Part shown: piece after piece, positions 26,062 through 33,506 of the stretch | Layout of the letters: the number at the start of each line of letters is the position of its first letter | Numbering within the stretch: position 1 is the stretch's first letter | NCBI GenBank assembly: GCA_016199245.1 | Contig: JACQHC010000109.1 | Location: 1-33,506 of the forward strand | From: Gemmatimonadota bacterium | GTDB lineage: Bacteria; Gemmatimonadota; Gemmatimonadetes; Gemmatimonadales; GWC2-71-9 | Reading direction: 5' to 3' | DNA length: 33,506 nucleotides | The notes under the pieces: generated by a model | Told to the model about the DNA's origin: nothing | Databases searched by the model: none | The model's input: only the letters and a program-made list of their open reading frames with translations | Program-made: the position numbers and the translations under genes

Positions 26062-27222
26062 ATGATCCGCACTTCGTTCGCACTCGCAGCCGCCGGGCTA
26101 TTCGTGTCGGCTGTGCAACCTGTCGCCGGCCAAGCGCCGATCTTCCGGTCCGCCTTCCACGATTACCGCGTCGTCACGGTGGCGGACGGGCTTGAACACC
26201 CCTGGTCCATCGCGTTCCTTCCCGGCGGCGACATGCTCATGACCGAGCGGCCCGGAAGGCTGCGCGTCGTGCGAGACGGGCGGCTGTTGCCCGAGTCGGT
26301 GCCCGGCGTGCCGCAGGTCTTCGCCCGGGGCCAGGGCGGGTTGCTGGACGTGGTGCCGCATCCCGATTTCAGCTCCAACCATTTGATCTACTTCAGTTTC
26401 TCGAAACCGTACGCCGACAGCGGAGCCACCACCGCCGTGGCACGGGGCCGGTTGGAAAACGATCGCCTCACCGACGTCCAGGAAATCTTCGTGGCTATGT
26501 CCCGGGGCGCCGGGCACTACGGCTCGCGCCTGGCGTTCGACAGGAACGGCTTCCTCTTCATTACTGTCGGCGATCGCCAGGTGCCGCCCCGCGGCAACCT
26601 GGCCGCGCATCCGGCTCAGGATCTCTCCAACCACCACGGCACCATCAACCGGATTCATGACGACGGCCGAGTGCCGGCTGACAACCCGTTCGTCAATCGG
26701 GCCGGCGCGCAACCCGAGATCTTCAGCTACGGGCACCGCAATCCTCAGGGGCTCGCCGTCCATCCGGAGACCGGAGACGTCTGGGCCAACGAGCACGGCC
26801 CCCAGGGCGGCGATGAGCTGAACCTCATCCGGCCCGGGTTGAATTACGGATGGCCCGGGGTCGGGTTCGGCGTGAACTACCGCACGGGCGCGGCTATCCA
26901 TGAGGGCACCCTCAAGGAAGGGATGGAGCCGCCCGTCCGCGTGTGGGTGCCCTCCATCGCCACTTCGGGGATGTTGATCTACACCGGGGATCGCTTTCCG
27001 GATTGGAAGGGGAATCTGTTCGTAGGTGGCATGGCGGGCGAGCAATTGGCCCGCCTCACCATGGACGGGCAGAGGGTGAAGATCGAAGAGACGCTGGTCC
27101 ACGGGACGGGCCGCATCCGCGACGTTCGCCAGGGGCCGGACGGCTATATCTATCTTGCGATCGACGACGAGGATGGAGCGCCCACTCCCGTGGTCCGCCT
27201 GGAGCCTGTAGACGGGCGTTGA
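26062..27222 (+). CDS. PQQ-dependent sugar (aldose) dehydrogenase-like protein
   Basis: AGGAG at 26051-26055 supports the ATG at 26062, giving 386 residues; an upstream in-frame start at 26017 adds only a non-signal leader. The signal peptide (FALAAAGLFVSAVQPVAGQ) sends it to the periplasm. The six-bladed glucose/sorbosone dehydrogenase family motifs are present: GLEHPWSIAFLPGGDMLMTERPG, GQGGLLDVVPHPDF, RLAFDRNGFLFITVGDR, SYGHRNPQGLAVHP and WANEHGPQGGDELNLI. Relatives (soluble aldose sugar dehydrogenases) oxidise aldoses with PQQ and pass electrons to carriers such as cytochromes c, which abound here. Substrate is unknown, and no PQQ synthesis genes are in the window. Confidence 0.88.
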   Translation: MIRTSFALAAAGLFVSAVQPVAGQAPIFRSAFHDYRVVTVADGLEHPWSIAFLPGGDMLMTERPGRLRVVRDGRLLPESVPGVPQVFARGQGGLLDVVPHPDFSSNHLIYFSFSKPYADSGATTAVARGRLENDRLTDVQEIFVAMSRGAGHYGSRLAFDRNGFLFITVGDRQVPPRGNLAAHPAQDLSNHHGTINRIHDDGRVPADNPFVNRAGAQPEIFSYGHRNPQGLAVHPETGDVWANEHGPQGGDELNLIRPGLNYGWPGVGFGVNYRTGAAIHEGTLKEGMEPPVRVWVPSIATSGMLIYTGDRFPDWKGNLFVGGMAGEQLARLTMDGQRVKIEETLVHGTGRIRDVRQGPDGYIYLAIDDEDGAPTPVVRLEPVDGR

Positions 27223-27280
27223 CGAGGCTGTTCGCCGGCGCGGTGTTCGGAGGCTGGCGTACTTCCGAAGGAGCGAGCGG

Positions 27281-29446
27281 ATGAAACGAGCTCTCCACTT
27301 CCCGGCGCTCGCCGCGGCCCTCTTCGGGCTGCTCCCGGCGGCGCCTTCCCCGTACGGCGCCGGGCTCAGCGCGCAGACTGTCCGCATCGACCCCGACGAC
27401 ATCGGCGGCGTGGTCACGGGCCCGAATGGGCCGGAAGCGGGCGTCTGGGTGATCGCCGAAACGAACGACCTGCCCACGAAGTTCATCCGCATCGTCGTCA
27501 CCGACGATCAGGGACGCTACCTCCTGCCGGACCTTCCCGGCGCGAGCTACAGCCTATGGGTCCGCGGCTATGGGCTGGTGGATTCGCCAAAGGTTGCAGG
27601 CACGCCCGGTAGAACGATCGACCTGACCACCGTGCGCGCGCCAAACCCGCGCGCGGCGGCGGAGTACTATCCCGCCGGTTACTGGTTCTCGCTGCTCCGG
27701 GTTCCGGAGGCCGGCGAGTTCCCGGGCACCGGCCCTGAGGGAAACGGCATCCCGACGGCGATGCGGAGTCAGGGTCAGTGGCTTCGTGTCCTCAAGTCCG
27801 GCACGTGCCTGGCCTGCCACCAACTGGGCACCAAGGCTACCAGGGAGATTCCTGCCGCCCTCGGTCACGTTGAGTCCTCAGTGGCCGCGTGGGAGAGGCG
27901 ACTCCAGTCGGGGCAGGCGGGCGGGCAGATGATCAATGCCATGAACGGGCTCGGCTTGGCGCGCGCGCTCCGGATGTTCGGCGACTGGACCGATCGCGTC
28001 GCCGCGGGCGACGTACCGCCCGCGCCTCCTCGGCCCCAGGGGGTCGAGCGCAACGTGGTCATCACGCAGTGGGATTGGGCCGATCCGAAAGCGTATCTGC
28101 ACGATGTGGCCTCGACCGACCGTCGCAATCCAACGATCAACGCGAACGGCCTGGTCTATGGTGCGCTGGAGCTGAGTGCGGACTACCTCCCCGTGCTGGA
28201 TCCCGCGAGCCACGTGGCGAGCCAGGTGCCACTCACCGTCCGTGATCCGAGCACCCGACCCGCGGCTGGCCCCGAGATGCCACAGCCGTCGCCGTACTGG
28301 GGTGACGAAGTCATCTGGACGAGCAAGAACAACGTGCACAATCCCATGCTGGATGAGCTGGGTCGAGTGTGGATCACATCGGCCGTGCGCCCGCCGGAGA
28401 ACCCGCCGTTCTGCAGGGCAGGGTCCAGCCATCCGTCGGCGCGGCTCTTCCCGACGGAGCGCGCCGGCCGCCACCTCGCGATGTACGATCCGCAAACGAA
28501 AAAGCTCACGCATATCAGCACGTGCTTCAGCACTCACCATCTCATGTTTGCCGAAGATGCCAACCGCACGCTGTGGACCAGCGGAGGCGGTGCGGTGGTC
28601 GGCTGGCTGAACACAAAGCAGTTCGATGAGACGGGCGATGAAGAGGCGTCGCAAGGGTGGACCGCGCTCATCATCGACGCCAACGGCAACGGCAAGCGCG
28701 ACGAGTACGTGGAGCCGACTGAGCCGCTCGATCCCGCCAAGGACAAGAGGATCCAGAGCGGCTTCTACGCGGTCGCCCCCGCGCAGGATGGCTCCGTGTG
28801 GGCCACGTCGCTCGGTTTCCCCGGTGCCGTTGTGCGGCTCGATCCCGGGCCGAACCCGCCGGCCACGGCGCTGGCCGAGATCTACGAGCCGCCATGGAAC
28901 AACCGGGACGTGCCCGAGCGAGGCTTCTCCCCTCGCGGGGGGGACGTCGACCGCAATGGCGTGTACTGGGCGGCGCTGGCGAGCGGCCATCTCGCGAGCT
29001 TCGACCGTCGCAAGTGCAGGGGGCCGCTCAACGGACCCACGGCGACGGGGCAGCACTGCCCGGAAGGCTGGACCCTGTACCGGGAGCCGATGCCGCAGTT
29101 CGCGGGCGTGACGGACGGCGGCAGCGCCGAAGCCAGCTACTACACATGGGTGGATCAATTCGACACGTTCGGCCTGGGGCGCAACGTGCCGATCAATACG
29201 GGGAACGGATCAGAGGGGCTGCTCGTGTTGAAGGACGGACAGTGGATCGTGCTCCGTGTCCCGTATCCGCTCGGCTTCTATACCAAGTGGCTGGACGGCC
29301 GGATCGACGACCCGGCGGCGGGCTGGAAGGGGCGCGGCCTGTGGGCAACCGTCAGCACTCGGGCGCCGTTCCACATGGAAGGCGGCAAAGGCACGACGAG
29401 CAAGGTGGTGAAGTTCCAGCTGCGGCCGGATCCGCTGGCGAGGTAG
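27281..29446 (+). CDS. Secreted propeller-like protein with carboxypeptidase-regulatory domain and one heme c motif
   Basis: This 721-residue protein has a signal peptide (LAAALFGLLPAAPSPYGAGLSAQ). Residues about 38-115 look like a carboxypeptidase regulatory-like (prealbumin-type) beta domain (GGVVTGPNGPEAGVWVIAE...). A segment with CLACH (Cys176) follows, then a long beta-rich part with repeated tryptophan/glycine strands (DEVIWTSKNNVHNPMLD, RTLWTSGGGAVVGWL, GSVWATSLGFPGAVVRLD), which suggests a propeller of the streptogramin-lyase-like type. It includes a calcium-binding-like DANGNGKRDE. GAAGGAG-type spacing before 27281 supports the start. Function is unknown; the single heme and its neighbour, a sugar dehydrogenase-like gene, hint at a periplasmic redox enzyme. 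It could instead be a non-redox binding protein. Confidence 0.7.
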   Translation: MKRALHFPALAAALFGLLPAAPSPYGAGLSAQTVRIDPDDIGGVVTGPNGPEAGVWVIAETNDLPTKFIRIVVTDDQGRYLLPDLPGASYSLWVRGYGLVDSPKVAGTPGRTIDLTTVRAPNPRAAAEYYPAGYWFSLLRVPEAGEFPGTGPEGNGIPTAMRSQGQWLRVLKSGTCLACHQLGTKATREIPAALGHVESSVAAWERRLQSGQAGGQMINAMNGLGLARALRMFGDWTDRVAAGDVPPAPPRPQGVERNVVITQWDWADPKAYLHDVASTDRRNPTINANGLVYGALELSADYLPVLDPASHVASQVPLTVRDPSTRPAAGPEMPQPSPYWGDEVIWTSKNNVHNPMLDELGRVWITSAVRPPENPPFCRAGSSHPSARLFPTERAGRHLAMYDPQTKKLTHISTCFSTHHLMFAEDANRTLWTSGGGAVVGWLNTKQFDETGDEEASQGWTALIIDANGNGKRDEYVEPTEPLDPAKDKRIQSGFYAVAPAQDGSVWATSLGFPGAVVRLDPGPNPPATALAEIYEPPWNNRDVPERGFSPRGGDVDRNGVYWAALASGHLASFDRRKCRGPLNGPTATGQHCPEGWTLYREPMPQFAGVTDGGSAEASYYTWVDQFDTFGLGRNVPINTGNGSEGLLVLKDGQWIVLRVPYPLGFYTKWLDGRIDDPAAGWKGRGLWATVSTRAPFHMEGGKGTTSKVVKFQLRPDPLAR

Positions 29447-29521
29447 TCAGAGTCCGCGACGTGCGTCGGGACGGACGAGAAGGAGAACGGCTGGGGCGAT
29501 ACATCAACGTCCCTCTCGTAA

Positions 29522-30619
29522 TCATCGCTGCGCACACGGCCCCACGGACATCAACACATCATCCGCCGGATCCCTGGTGATGTTGACCAGCCCCGTCCCA
29601 TCGATTCCCACGACGTAGATCTCCCAGTTCCCTTCGGCGTCCGAGCGGAACGCGACCTTCGGCGCCCCCGGCAGGAACGCCGAGCCCAATTCCCGCGCGC
29701 GTGGCGTGTGGGTGAGCCGCGTGAGTCGGCCAGTCTCGTGGTCCACGAGGAACAGATCGTCCGACACGAACAGGATCTGCCGTCCATCAGGCGACCACGC
29801 GCGCGGCACCTCGTTCCCGGTGGTGTGGGTGAGGCGCCTGGTCTTCCGCGTGTCGAGTTCGAGCGTGTGAATGTTCGACGGTGCGGGATCCGCTCCCGGA
29901 GGGTTGACCGAGTCTCCGGCGGTAAACGCGAGATACCGGCCGTCCATGGACCACACGGGATTGCGATCCGGCCCCGGCCTCGTGGTCAAGCGCTGTTCCC
30001 GCCCGCGGTCCACGTCTGCCACGTAGATCTCCCAGTTGTTGTCGCGGTCGGACGCGTACGCGATATGGCGGCCATCGGATGACCAGGACGCGAACGTGTT
30101 GCGATACGTGAGCTCCGTGAGCCGCCGCTGCCGCCGGCCGTCGGCGTCCATGACGTAGATGGCGTTCGAGACGATGCCCGTCGCGTTGCGGTTGGTTTCG
30201 TCTTCCGCCGACGATTGGAATCCGATCAGCGTTCCGTCCGGCGACCAGCGCAACACCGCGGCCGGGAGATCGGTGAGCCGGCGAAGGTTCCGGCCGTCGG
30301 CGTCCATCAGGTAGATCATGCGGTGCATCGACAGGCCTTCGAGCGCGCGCTCGTCCGCTTTCCGCATCGCGAGGAACGCGATGCGCGAGCCGTCGGGCGA
30401 CCAGGCCGGCTGGCCATCGCCGCGATCGGACGTGAGTCGCGTCAGCCCACTGCCGTCGGCGTTGACGGCGAATATGCCGGGTTCGCCGTCGCGCGTGGAA
30501 ACGAACGCGATGCGGCCTTCGCAATTGGCCTGGCCGGGAAGCCTTGCGGGGAACGCGCACACGGCGGGCCCAAGGAGGCTCGCGAGGAGCCTGAGGACGG
30601 GCTGAGATCCGCGACGCAC
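29522..30619 (-). CDS. Secreted TolB-like PD40 beta-propeller protein
   Basis: This 365-residue protein opens with a signal-like segment (LLASLLGPAVCAFPARLPGQA). At least six PD40/WD40-like repeats follow, marked by WSPDGSRIAF, WSPDGTLIGF, WSSDGRHIAYASDRD, WSMDGRYLAF and WSPDGRQILF. Phrases such as YVMDADGRRQRRLTEL are typical of TolB-like propellers. It probably binds peptides or proteins in the periplasm, but no specific partner can be read. The start is a GTG at 30619 with no clear ribosome site. It is convergent with the heme-propeller gene and follows the ABC permease gene on the same strand, with 58 bases between them. Confidence 0.8.
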   Translation of the reverse strand: MRRGSQPVLRLLASLLGPAVCAFPARLPGQANCEGRIAFVSTRDGEPGIFAVNADGSGLTRLTSDRGDGQPAWSPDGSRIAFLAMRKADERALEGLSMHRMIYLMDADGRNLRRLTDLPAAVLRWSPDGTLIGFQSSAEDETNRNATGIVSNAIYVMDADGRRQRRLTELTYRNTFASWSSDGRHIAYASDRDNNWEIYVADVDRGREQRLTTRPGPDRNPVWSMDGRYLAFTAGDSVNPPGADPAPSNIHTLELDTRKTRRLTHTTGNEVPRAWSPDGRQILFVSDDLFLVDHETGRLTRLTHTPRARELGSAFLPGAPKVAFRSDAEGNWEIYVVGIDGTGLVNITRDPADDVLMSVGPCAQR

Positions 30620-30677
30620 GGCTGGAGGAGGTGTGTCTTGTTAAGAATAGGCCGGGGAATGACAAAGGGCCAGCAGG

Positions 30678-32360
30678 CTAGAACTCGAAACCCTCCATCT
30701 TCCGCAAGCCCACGCGTAGCGGAATCACCGTGGCGGCGGCGCACAGGGCCACGACCCCGCCGAACCCGAGCAACATCGCCGCGTTCACGCGCACCGGCTC
30801 ACCGAAGAACGTCGCCCGGAGATACCCGTACACCGGCACCGCTTCGATCACGATGACGCCCGCGAGCAGGGCGATGGTGGACATCATGAATACGAGACCG
30901 CCGAACGACGTGGGGATCTGCGCTGCGTTCTCCGTCTCGAACTGCGGGTACAGCGCGCCGAAGCCGAGTGCCATGGCGCTGATCGCGAGAGTAAGCAGGA
31001 TGATCGTCCCCACGCCCACCGCCATCATGAACCCGGAGGCGCGCAGCAGGACATTGGTGAAGATCGTGATCACCAATGCCAGGATTAGCAGGGGGACGGT
31101 GCCCGTCCAGTACTTGGACCACAGCAGTGCTCGAAGGTCGAGCGGGCTCGAGCGTAGCAGCCACATCTGGCGGCCCTCGAGCGACACGGCCGGGAAGATA
31201 AATCGGGCTGCGATGGACGAGAGCACGAACCCCGCCAGGCCCAGATTGAGAAACGAGACGATGGTGACCAGAAAGAAAGGCACGCGCTCGCCCGTGAACA
31301 GCGGGAGCGCCTTGATGTTGAACAAGTAGATCACGACCAGCACGCCGAGCAGGATCAGCTGGCTCCATTGGGTCGTGTCACGGAAGAACAGTTTGATGTC
31401 CTTGATCACGAACTCGCGCTTCGCCACCGCGAGGCGGCCCAGGATCGGGTCCAGCAGGATGTGCCAGATCCATCCCTTGGCGAACCGCTCCGCGGCTTCC
31501 TGGGAGCGGGTAAAGCCGCTGGGGTAGAGCCGATTGTGCAGCGCGGCGCCGAGCACGACCACGGCGGCGGCCGTGGACCACAGCAGCGCCAGCGGAAACC
31601 CCTGGAACGGACCGACCAGCCAGCCCATGACGCTCTGTGACGCCCATTCGCTGGGCAGCAACGGGGACGTGGGCGTCCGCAGCACCGTGAGGAAGTCCAG
31701 CAGGTTATTGAACCCCTCCGGCCGGGCGAGCTGCTCGGGACGGATAATCCGGAACAGCAACACCACGCCTCCCGCCGCGCCGATCGCGATCACCGAGAGG
31801 AGGTCCCGGGCGCGCCGGGCGGGGAACACGTTGACCAGGACCAGCGTGACCGCGCTTCCAATTACCGCGGGGATCACGAGCAACGGCAAGAACGCGACCA
31901 ACGCGAAGGGCCCGAACGCCCAGCCCCCGTCGTAGATCACGCCGTAGGCCGTGAAGATCGGTATCGCCATCAACGCCACCATCCAGGAGGAGTGCACCAG
32001 CGTCTCCCCCAGCTTGGCGAGATACACGTGCAACCAGTCCACCGGCGTGGATTGCAGCAGGTCCAGGTCCTTCGCGAGAAAGAACGACGACAGGGCGGTG
32101 ATGACGTTGGACAGCAGCAGAATCGAGAGGAACGAAAGCAACGCGAGGCCCAGGAGCTTGCTCGCCAGCAGCGGGCCGATCTCCTCGACGCCGCGGAAAT
32201 ACCGCAGCACGCGATAGAGGACGCCGAACACCGCGAGCCAGAAGATGAGTCCGACGCCCGCCACGATCATCACCTTGCCGCCGCCGCCGCCCCGCTCCTG
32301 CCGGATCCGGGTGCGCAGCGTCAGGAGCTTGGGCTGGAGAATGAGGCCCAGTCCTCTCAC
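30678..32360 (-). CDS. ABC-2 type transporter permease
   Basis: This 560-residue membrane protein has roughly a dozen hydrophobic helices, for example VMIVAGVGLIFWLAVFGVLY, LLGLALLSFLSILLLSNVI and LILALVITIFTNVLL. SLEGRQMWLLRSSPLDLRALLWSKYWTG and FFLAKDLDLLQSTPV are typical of large bacterial ABC-2 permeases whose substrates are mostly unknown. Its GTG start overlaps the stop of the ATPase gene (GTGA), so the pair is translationally coupled and forms one exporter. The N-terminus contains a five-Gly run (RQERGGGGGK) before the first helix. The gene ends about 58 bases before the PD40 gene start. Confidence 0.88.
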   Translation of the reverse strand: MRGLGLILQPKLLTLRTRIRQERGGGGGKVMIVAGVGLIFWLAVFGVLYRVLRYFRGVEEIGPLLASKLLGLALLSFLSILLLSNVITALSSFFLAKDLDLLQSTPVDWLHVYLAKLGETLVHSSWMVALMAIPIFTAYGVIYDGGWAFGPFALVAFLPLLVIPAVIGSAVTLVLVNVFPARRARDLLSVIAIGAAGGVVLLFRIIRPEQLARPEGFNNLLDFLTVLRTPTSPLLPSEWASQSVMGWLVGPFQGFPLALLWSTAAAVVVLGAALHNRLYPSGFTRSQEAAERFAKGWIWHILLDPILGRLAVAKREFVIKDIKLFFRDTTQWSQLILLGVLVVIYLFNIKALPLFTGERVPFFLVTIVSFLNLGLAGFVLSSIAARFIFPAVSLEGRQMWLLRSSPLDLRALLWSKYWTGTVPLLILALVITIFTNVLLRASGFMMAVGVGTIILLTLAISAMALGFGALYPQFETENAAQIPTSFGGLVFMMSTIALLAGVIVIEAVPVYGYLRATFFGEPVRVNAAMLLGFGGVVALCAAATVIPLRVGLRKMEGFEF

Positions 32361-33118
32361 GGCCCCTCCAGGATCCGGGCCAGCTCGCGCGCGGCGGCGC
32401 CGCCCGTGAGCCGCAGGAACAGGTCCTCCAGCGAGATGTCACCCGACTCCGTTTGCCGGCGCAGCTCGTCCATCGTTCCGCGCGCCACGATCTTGCCGTG
32501 CTGGATGATCGCGATCTGGTCGCACATGGCCTCGGCCACCTCGAGCGTGTGCGTGCTCATCAGCACCGTGCCGCCCCGGTCGACGAAATGGCGAAAGATC
32601 TCCTTGAGCAAGCGGGCGGCTTTGGGATCGAGCCCGACCATCGGCTCGTCCACCACGATGCACTCGGGCCGATGGATCAGCGCGCTCGAGATGATCAGCT
32701 TTTGCCGCATGCCGTGGCTGTAGGACTCGACCAGCTCGTCCTTCCAGACGGCCAGCTCGAATAACTCCAGCAACTCGTCGATGCGTTGCTCCACGCCCGC
32801 GCCGTCCTGTCCGTAGAGTCCGGCGACGAACCGCAGGAACTCACCCCCGGTCAGCTTTTCGTACACGAAGGGCCGGTCCGGGATGAACCCGAGCCGGGCC
32901 TTGGCGGACATGGGATTGGCGATCACGTCGTCCCCGCCGATCCACACGCGGCCCGCCGTGGGGCGGAGAATCCCGGCGATGATGCGCAGGGTCGTGGTCT
33001 TCCCGGCGCCATTCGGCCCGAGGAAGCCGAACAACTGCCCGGCCGGCACGTCGAGGTCGATGTGATCGACCGCGACGAAGCTGCCGTATGCCTTGGTGAG
33101 ACCTTCGAGGCGAATCAT
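32357..33118 (-). CDS. ABC transporter ATP-binding protein
   Basis: This 253-residue ATPase has every catalytic motif: Walker A GPNGAGKTT (near residue 34), a Q-loop-like region around LGFIPDRPFVYEKLTG, the signature variant SHGMRQK, Walker B CIVVDEPMVGLD and the H-loop STHTLE. The SHGMRQ signature and the following KLIISSALIHRPE are typical of the ABC-2 exporter family (CcmA/YhaQ-like). It pairs with the overlapping permease downstream. The cargo is not evident. Its ATG at 33118 lies next to a palindromic repeat that separates it from the transglutaminase-like gene. Confidence 0.94.
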   Translation of the reverse strand: MIRLEGLTKAYGSFVAVDHIDLDVPAGQLFGFLGPNGAGKTTTLRIIAGILRPTAGRVWIGGDDVIANPMSAKARLGFIPDRPFVYEKLTGGEFLRFVAGLYGQDGAGVEQRIDELLELFELAVWKDELVESYSHGMRQKLIISSALIHRPECIVVDEPMVGLDPKAARLLKEIFRHFVDRGGTVLMSTHTLEVAEAMCDQIAIIQHGKIVARGTMDELRRQTESGDISLEDLFLRLTGGAAARELARILEGP

Positions 33119-33127
33119 GGGCTACCG

Positions 33128-33202
33128 CGATGTCCGATGTCTGATATCCGAACGTCCGTAGTCTCGTGTCTTCGGGTATCTGACATCGGATATCGGACAT
33201 CG
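33128..33202. repeat. Degenerate inverted repeat between transglutaminase-like and ABC genes
   Basis: The left arm 33128-33151 and right arm 33179-33202 are built from GATGTCCGA/GATATCCGA blocks. CGATGTCCGAT (33128-33138) is the exact reverse complement of 33192-33202, and TATCCGA (33145-33151) of 33186-33192. The 27-base centre is unique. It resembles a dispersed REP-like intergenic element and may act as a terminator or mRNA stabiliser. Confidence 0.75.
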
Positions 33203-33206
33203 TATG

Positions 33207-33506
33207 TCATTCGCCACTGCTCACCACCTCGAGCGTCAACCGCCCAATCAGTCGAATCAGTTCCACTTGTCGGGCCAGCCCGCCGACGGTGAACCGGAGG
33301 TGAGAGGCATCGGCGGGGAATTGACCGAAGGTCGGGTCCACCGCGACCCAATCCCCGAGGTGTACCTCCGGCCATGCATGGTAATAAAACTGGCCGTCCA
33401 CGTACACGAGGCCCGCTGCCGTCCGCGCCGGCAGGCCGAGCGCCCGAGCCAGCGCCACGTACAGGACCGTGTGCTCGTTGCAGTCGCCGCGCCGGGCCTC
33501 GAGGAC
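33207..33506 (-). CDS. Transglutaminase-like protein, C-terminal part (cut by the window edge)
   Basis: The reverse-strand frame is open from the right edge to TGA at 33207-33209, about 99 residues. The visible part has a full transglutaminase-like triad: Cys in RRGDCNEHT, His in YYHAWPEV and Asp in AVDPTFGQ. The spacing fits the bacterial transglutaminase-like superfamily (often protease- or amidase-like rather than true cross-linkers). An internal GTG at 33458 is not the start, because the Cys motif lies upstream of it in the same frame. N-terminal domains and localisation cannot be seen. It lies upstream of the ABC genes on the same strand, separated by the palindromic repeat. Confidence 0.85.
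   Translation of the reverse strand, partial: VLEARRGDCNEHTVLYVALARALGLPARTAAGLVYVDGQFYYHAWPEVHLGDWVAVDPTFGQFPADASHLRFTVGGLARQVELIRLIGRLTLEVVSSGE

Overview
This 33.5 kb window is high-GC and densely coded, with no RNA gene, CRISPR array, transposase or phage gene that I could recognise. It looks chromosomal, from an environmental bacterium with elaborate periplasmic electron transport. Gemmatimonadota is my best guess, from the multiheme/NrfD clusters, tandem cytochromes with a Trp-Asn-His...Met motif, PD40 proteins and overall base composition. The phylum is an inference and no marker gene settles it.

Positions 1-16450 (+ strand) form a respiratory super-cluster of short gaps and ATGA/GTGA overlaps. 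It starts with a 5'-truncated, apparently frameshifted multiheme c / b-type cytochrome fusion, an outer-membrane beta-barrel and a nonaheme cytochrome. Next come a tetra-domain cytochrome c, a membrane-anchored nonaheme cytochrome, a Rieske protein and a full-length b6-type cytochrome b, which together look like a bc complex with a multiheme partner. A monoheme cytochrome follows, then a Qrc/ActABC-like module: pentaheme c, molybdopterin-oxidoreductase-family protein, four-cluster ferredoxin, NrfD membrane subunit, and a second tetra-domain cytochrome. A small internally duplicated tetraheme cytochrome and a diheme lipoprotein close this half.

Positions 16478-19220 (- strand) hold a second, convergent NrfD module: octaheme c, Tat-exported ferredoxin and NrfD protein, with no catalytic molybdoprotein. 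I count 53 CXXCH motifs in the window, 52 of them before 19.3 kb.

Positions 19442-25916 (+ strand) carry mtnA (methionine salvage) with a repeat-derived insertion, glpK, and a cytochrome c maturation group: ccmE of the CxxxY type, ccmF, a ccmH-like gene with an unusual cysteine pattern and a CcmI-like zinc-ribbon protein. Maturation genes beside so many c-type cytochromes make functional sense. Positions 26062-29446 (+) encode a PQQ-dependent sugar dehydrogenase-like protein and a large secreted propeller-like protein with one heme motif. Positions 29522-33506 (-) encode a TolB-like PD40 protein, an ABC-2 permease with its ATPase, a degenerate palindromic repeat, and the end of a transglutaminase-like gene.

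Working model (inference): quinol is oxidised or reduced by a b6-type bc complex and by two NrfD complexes, electrons move through periplasmic multiheme carriers, and a candidate barrel-plus-multiheme conduit may link them to the cell surface.
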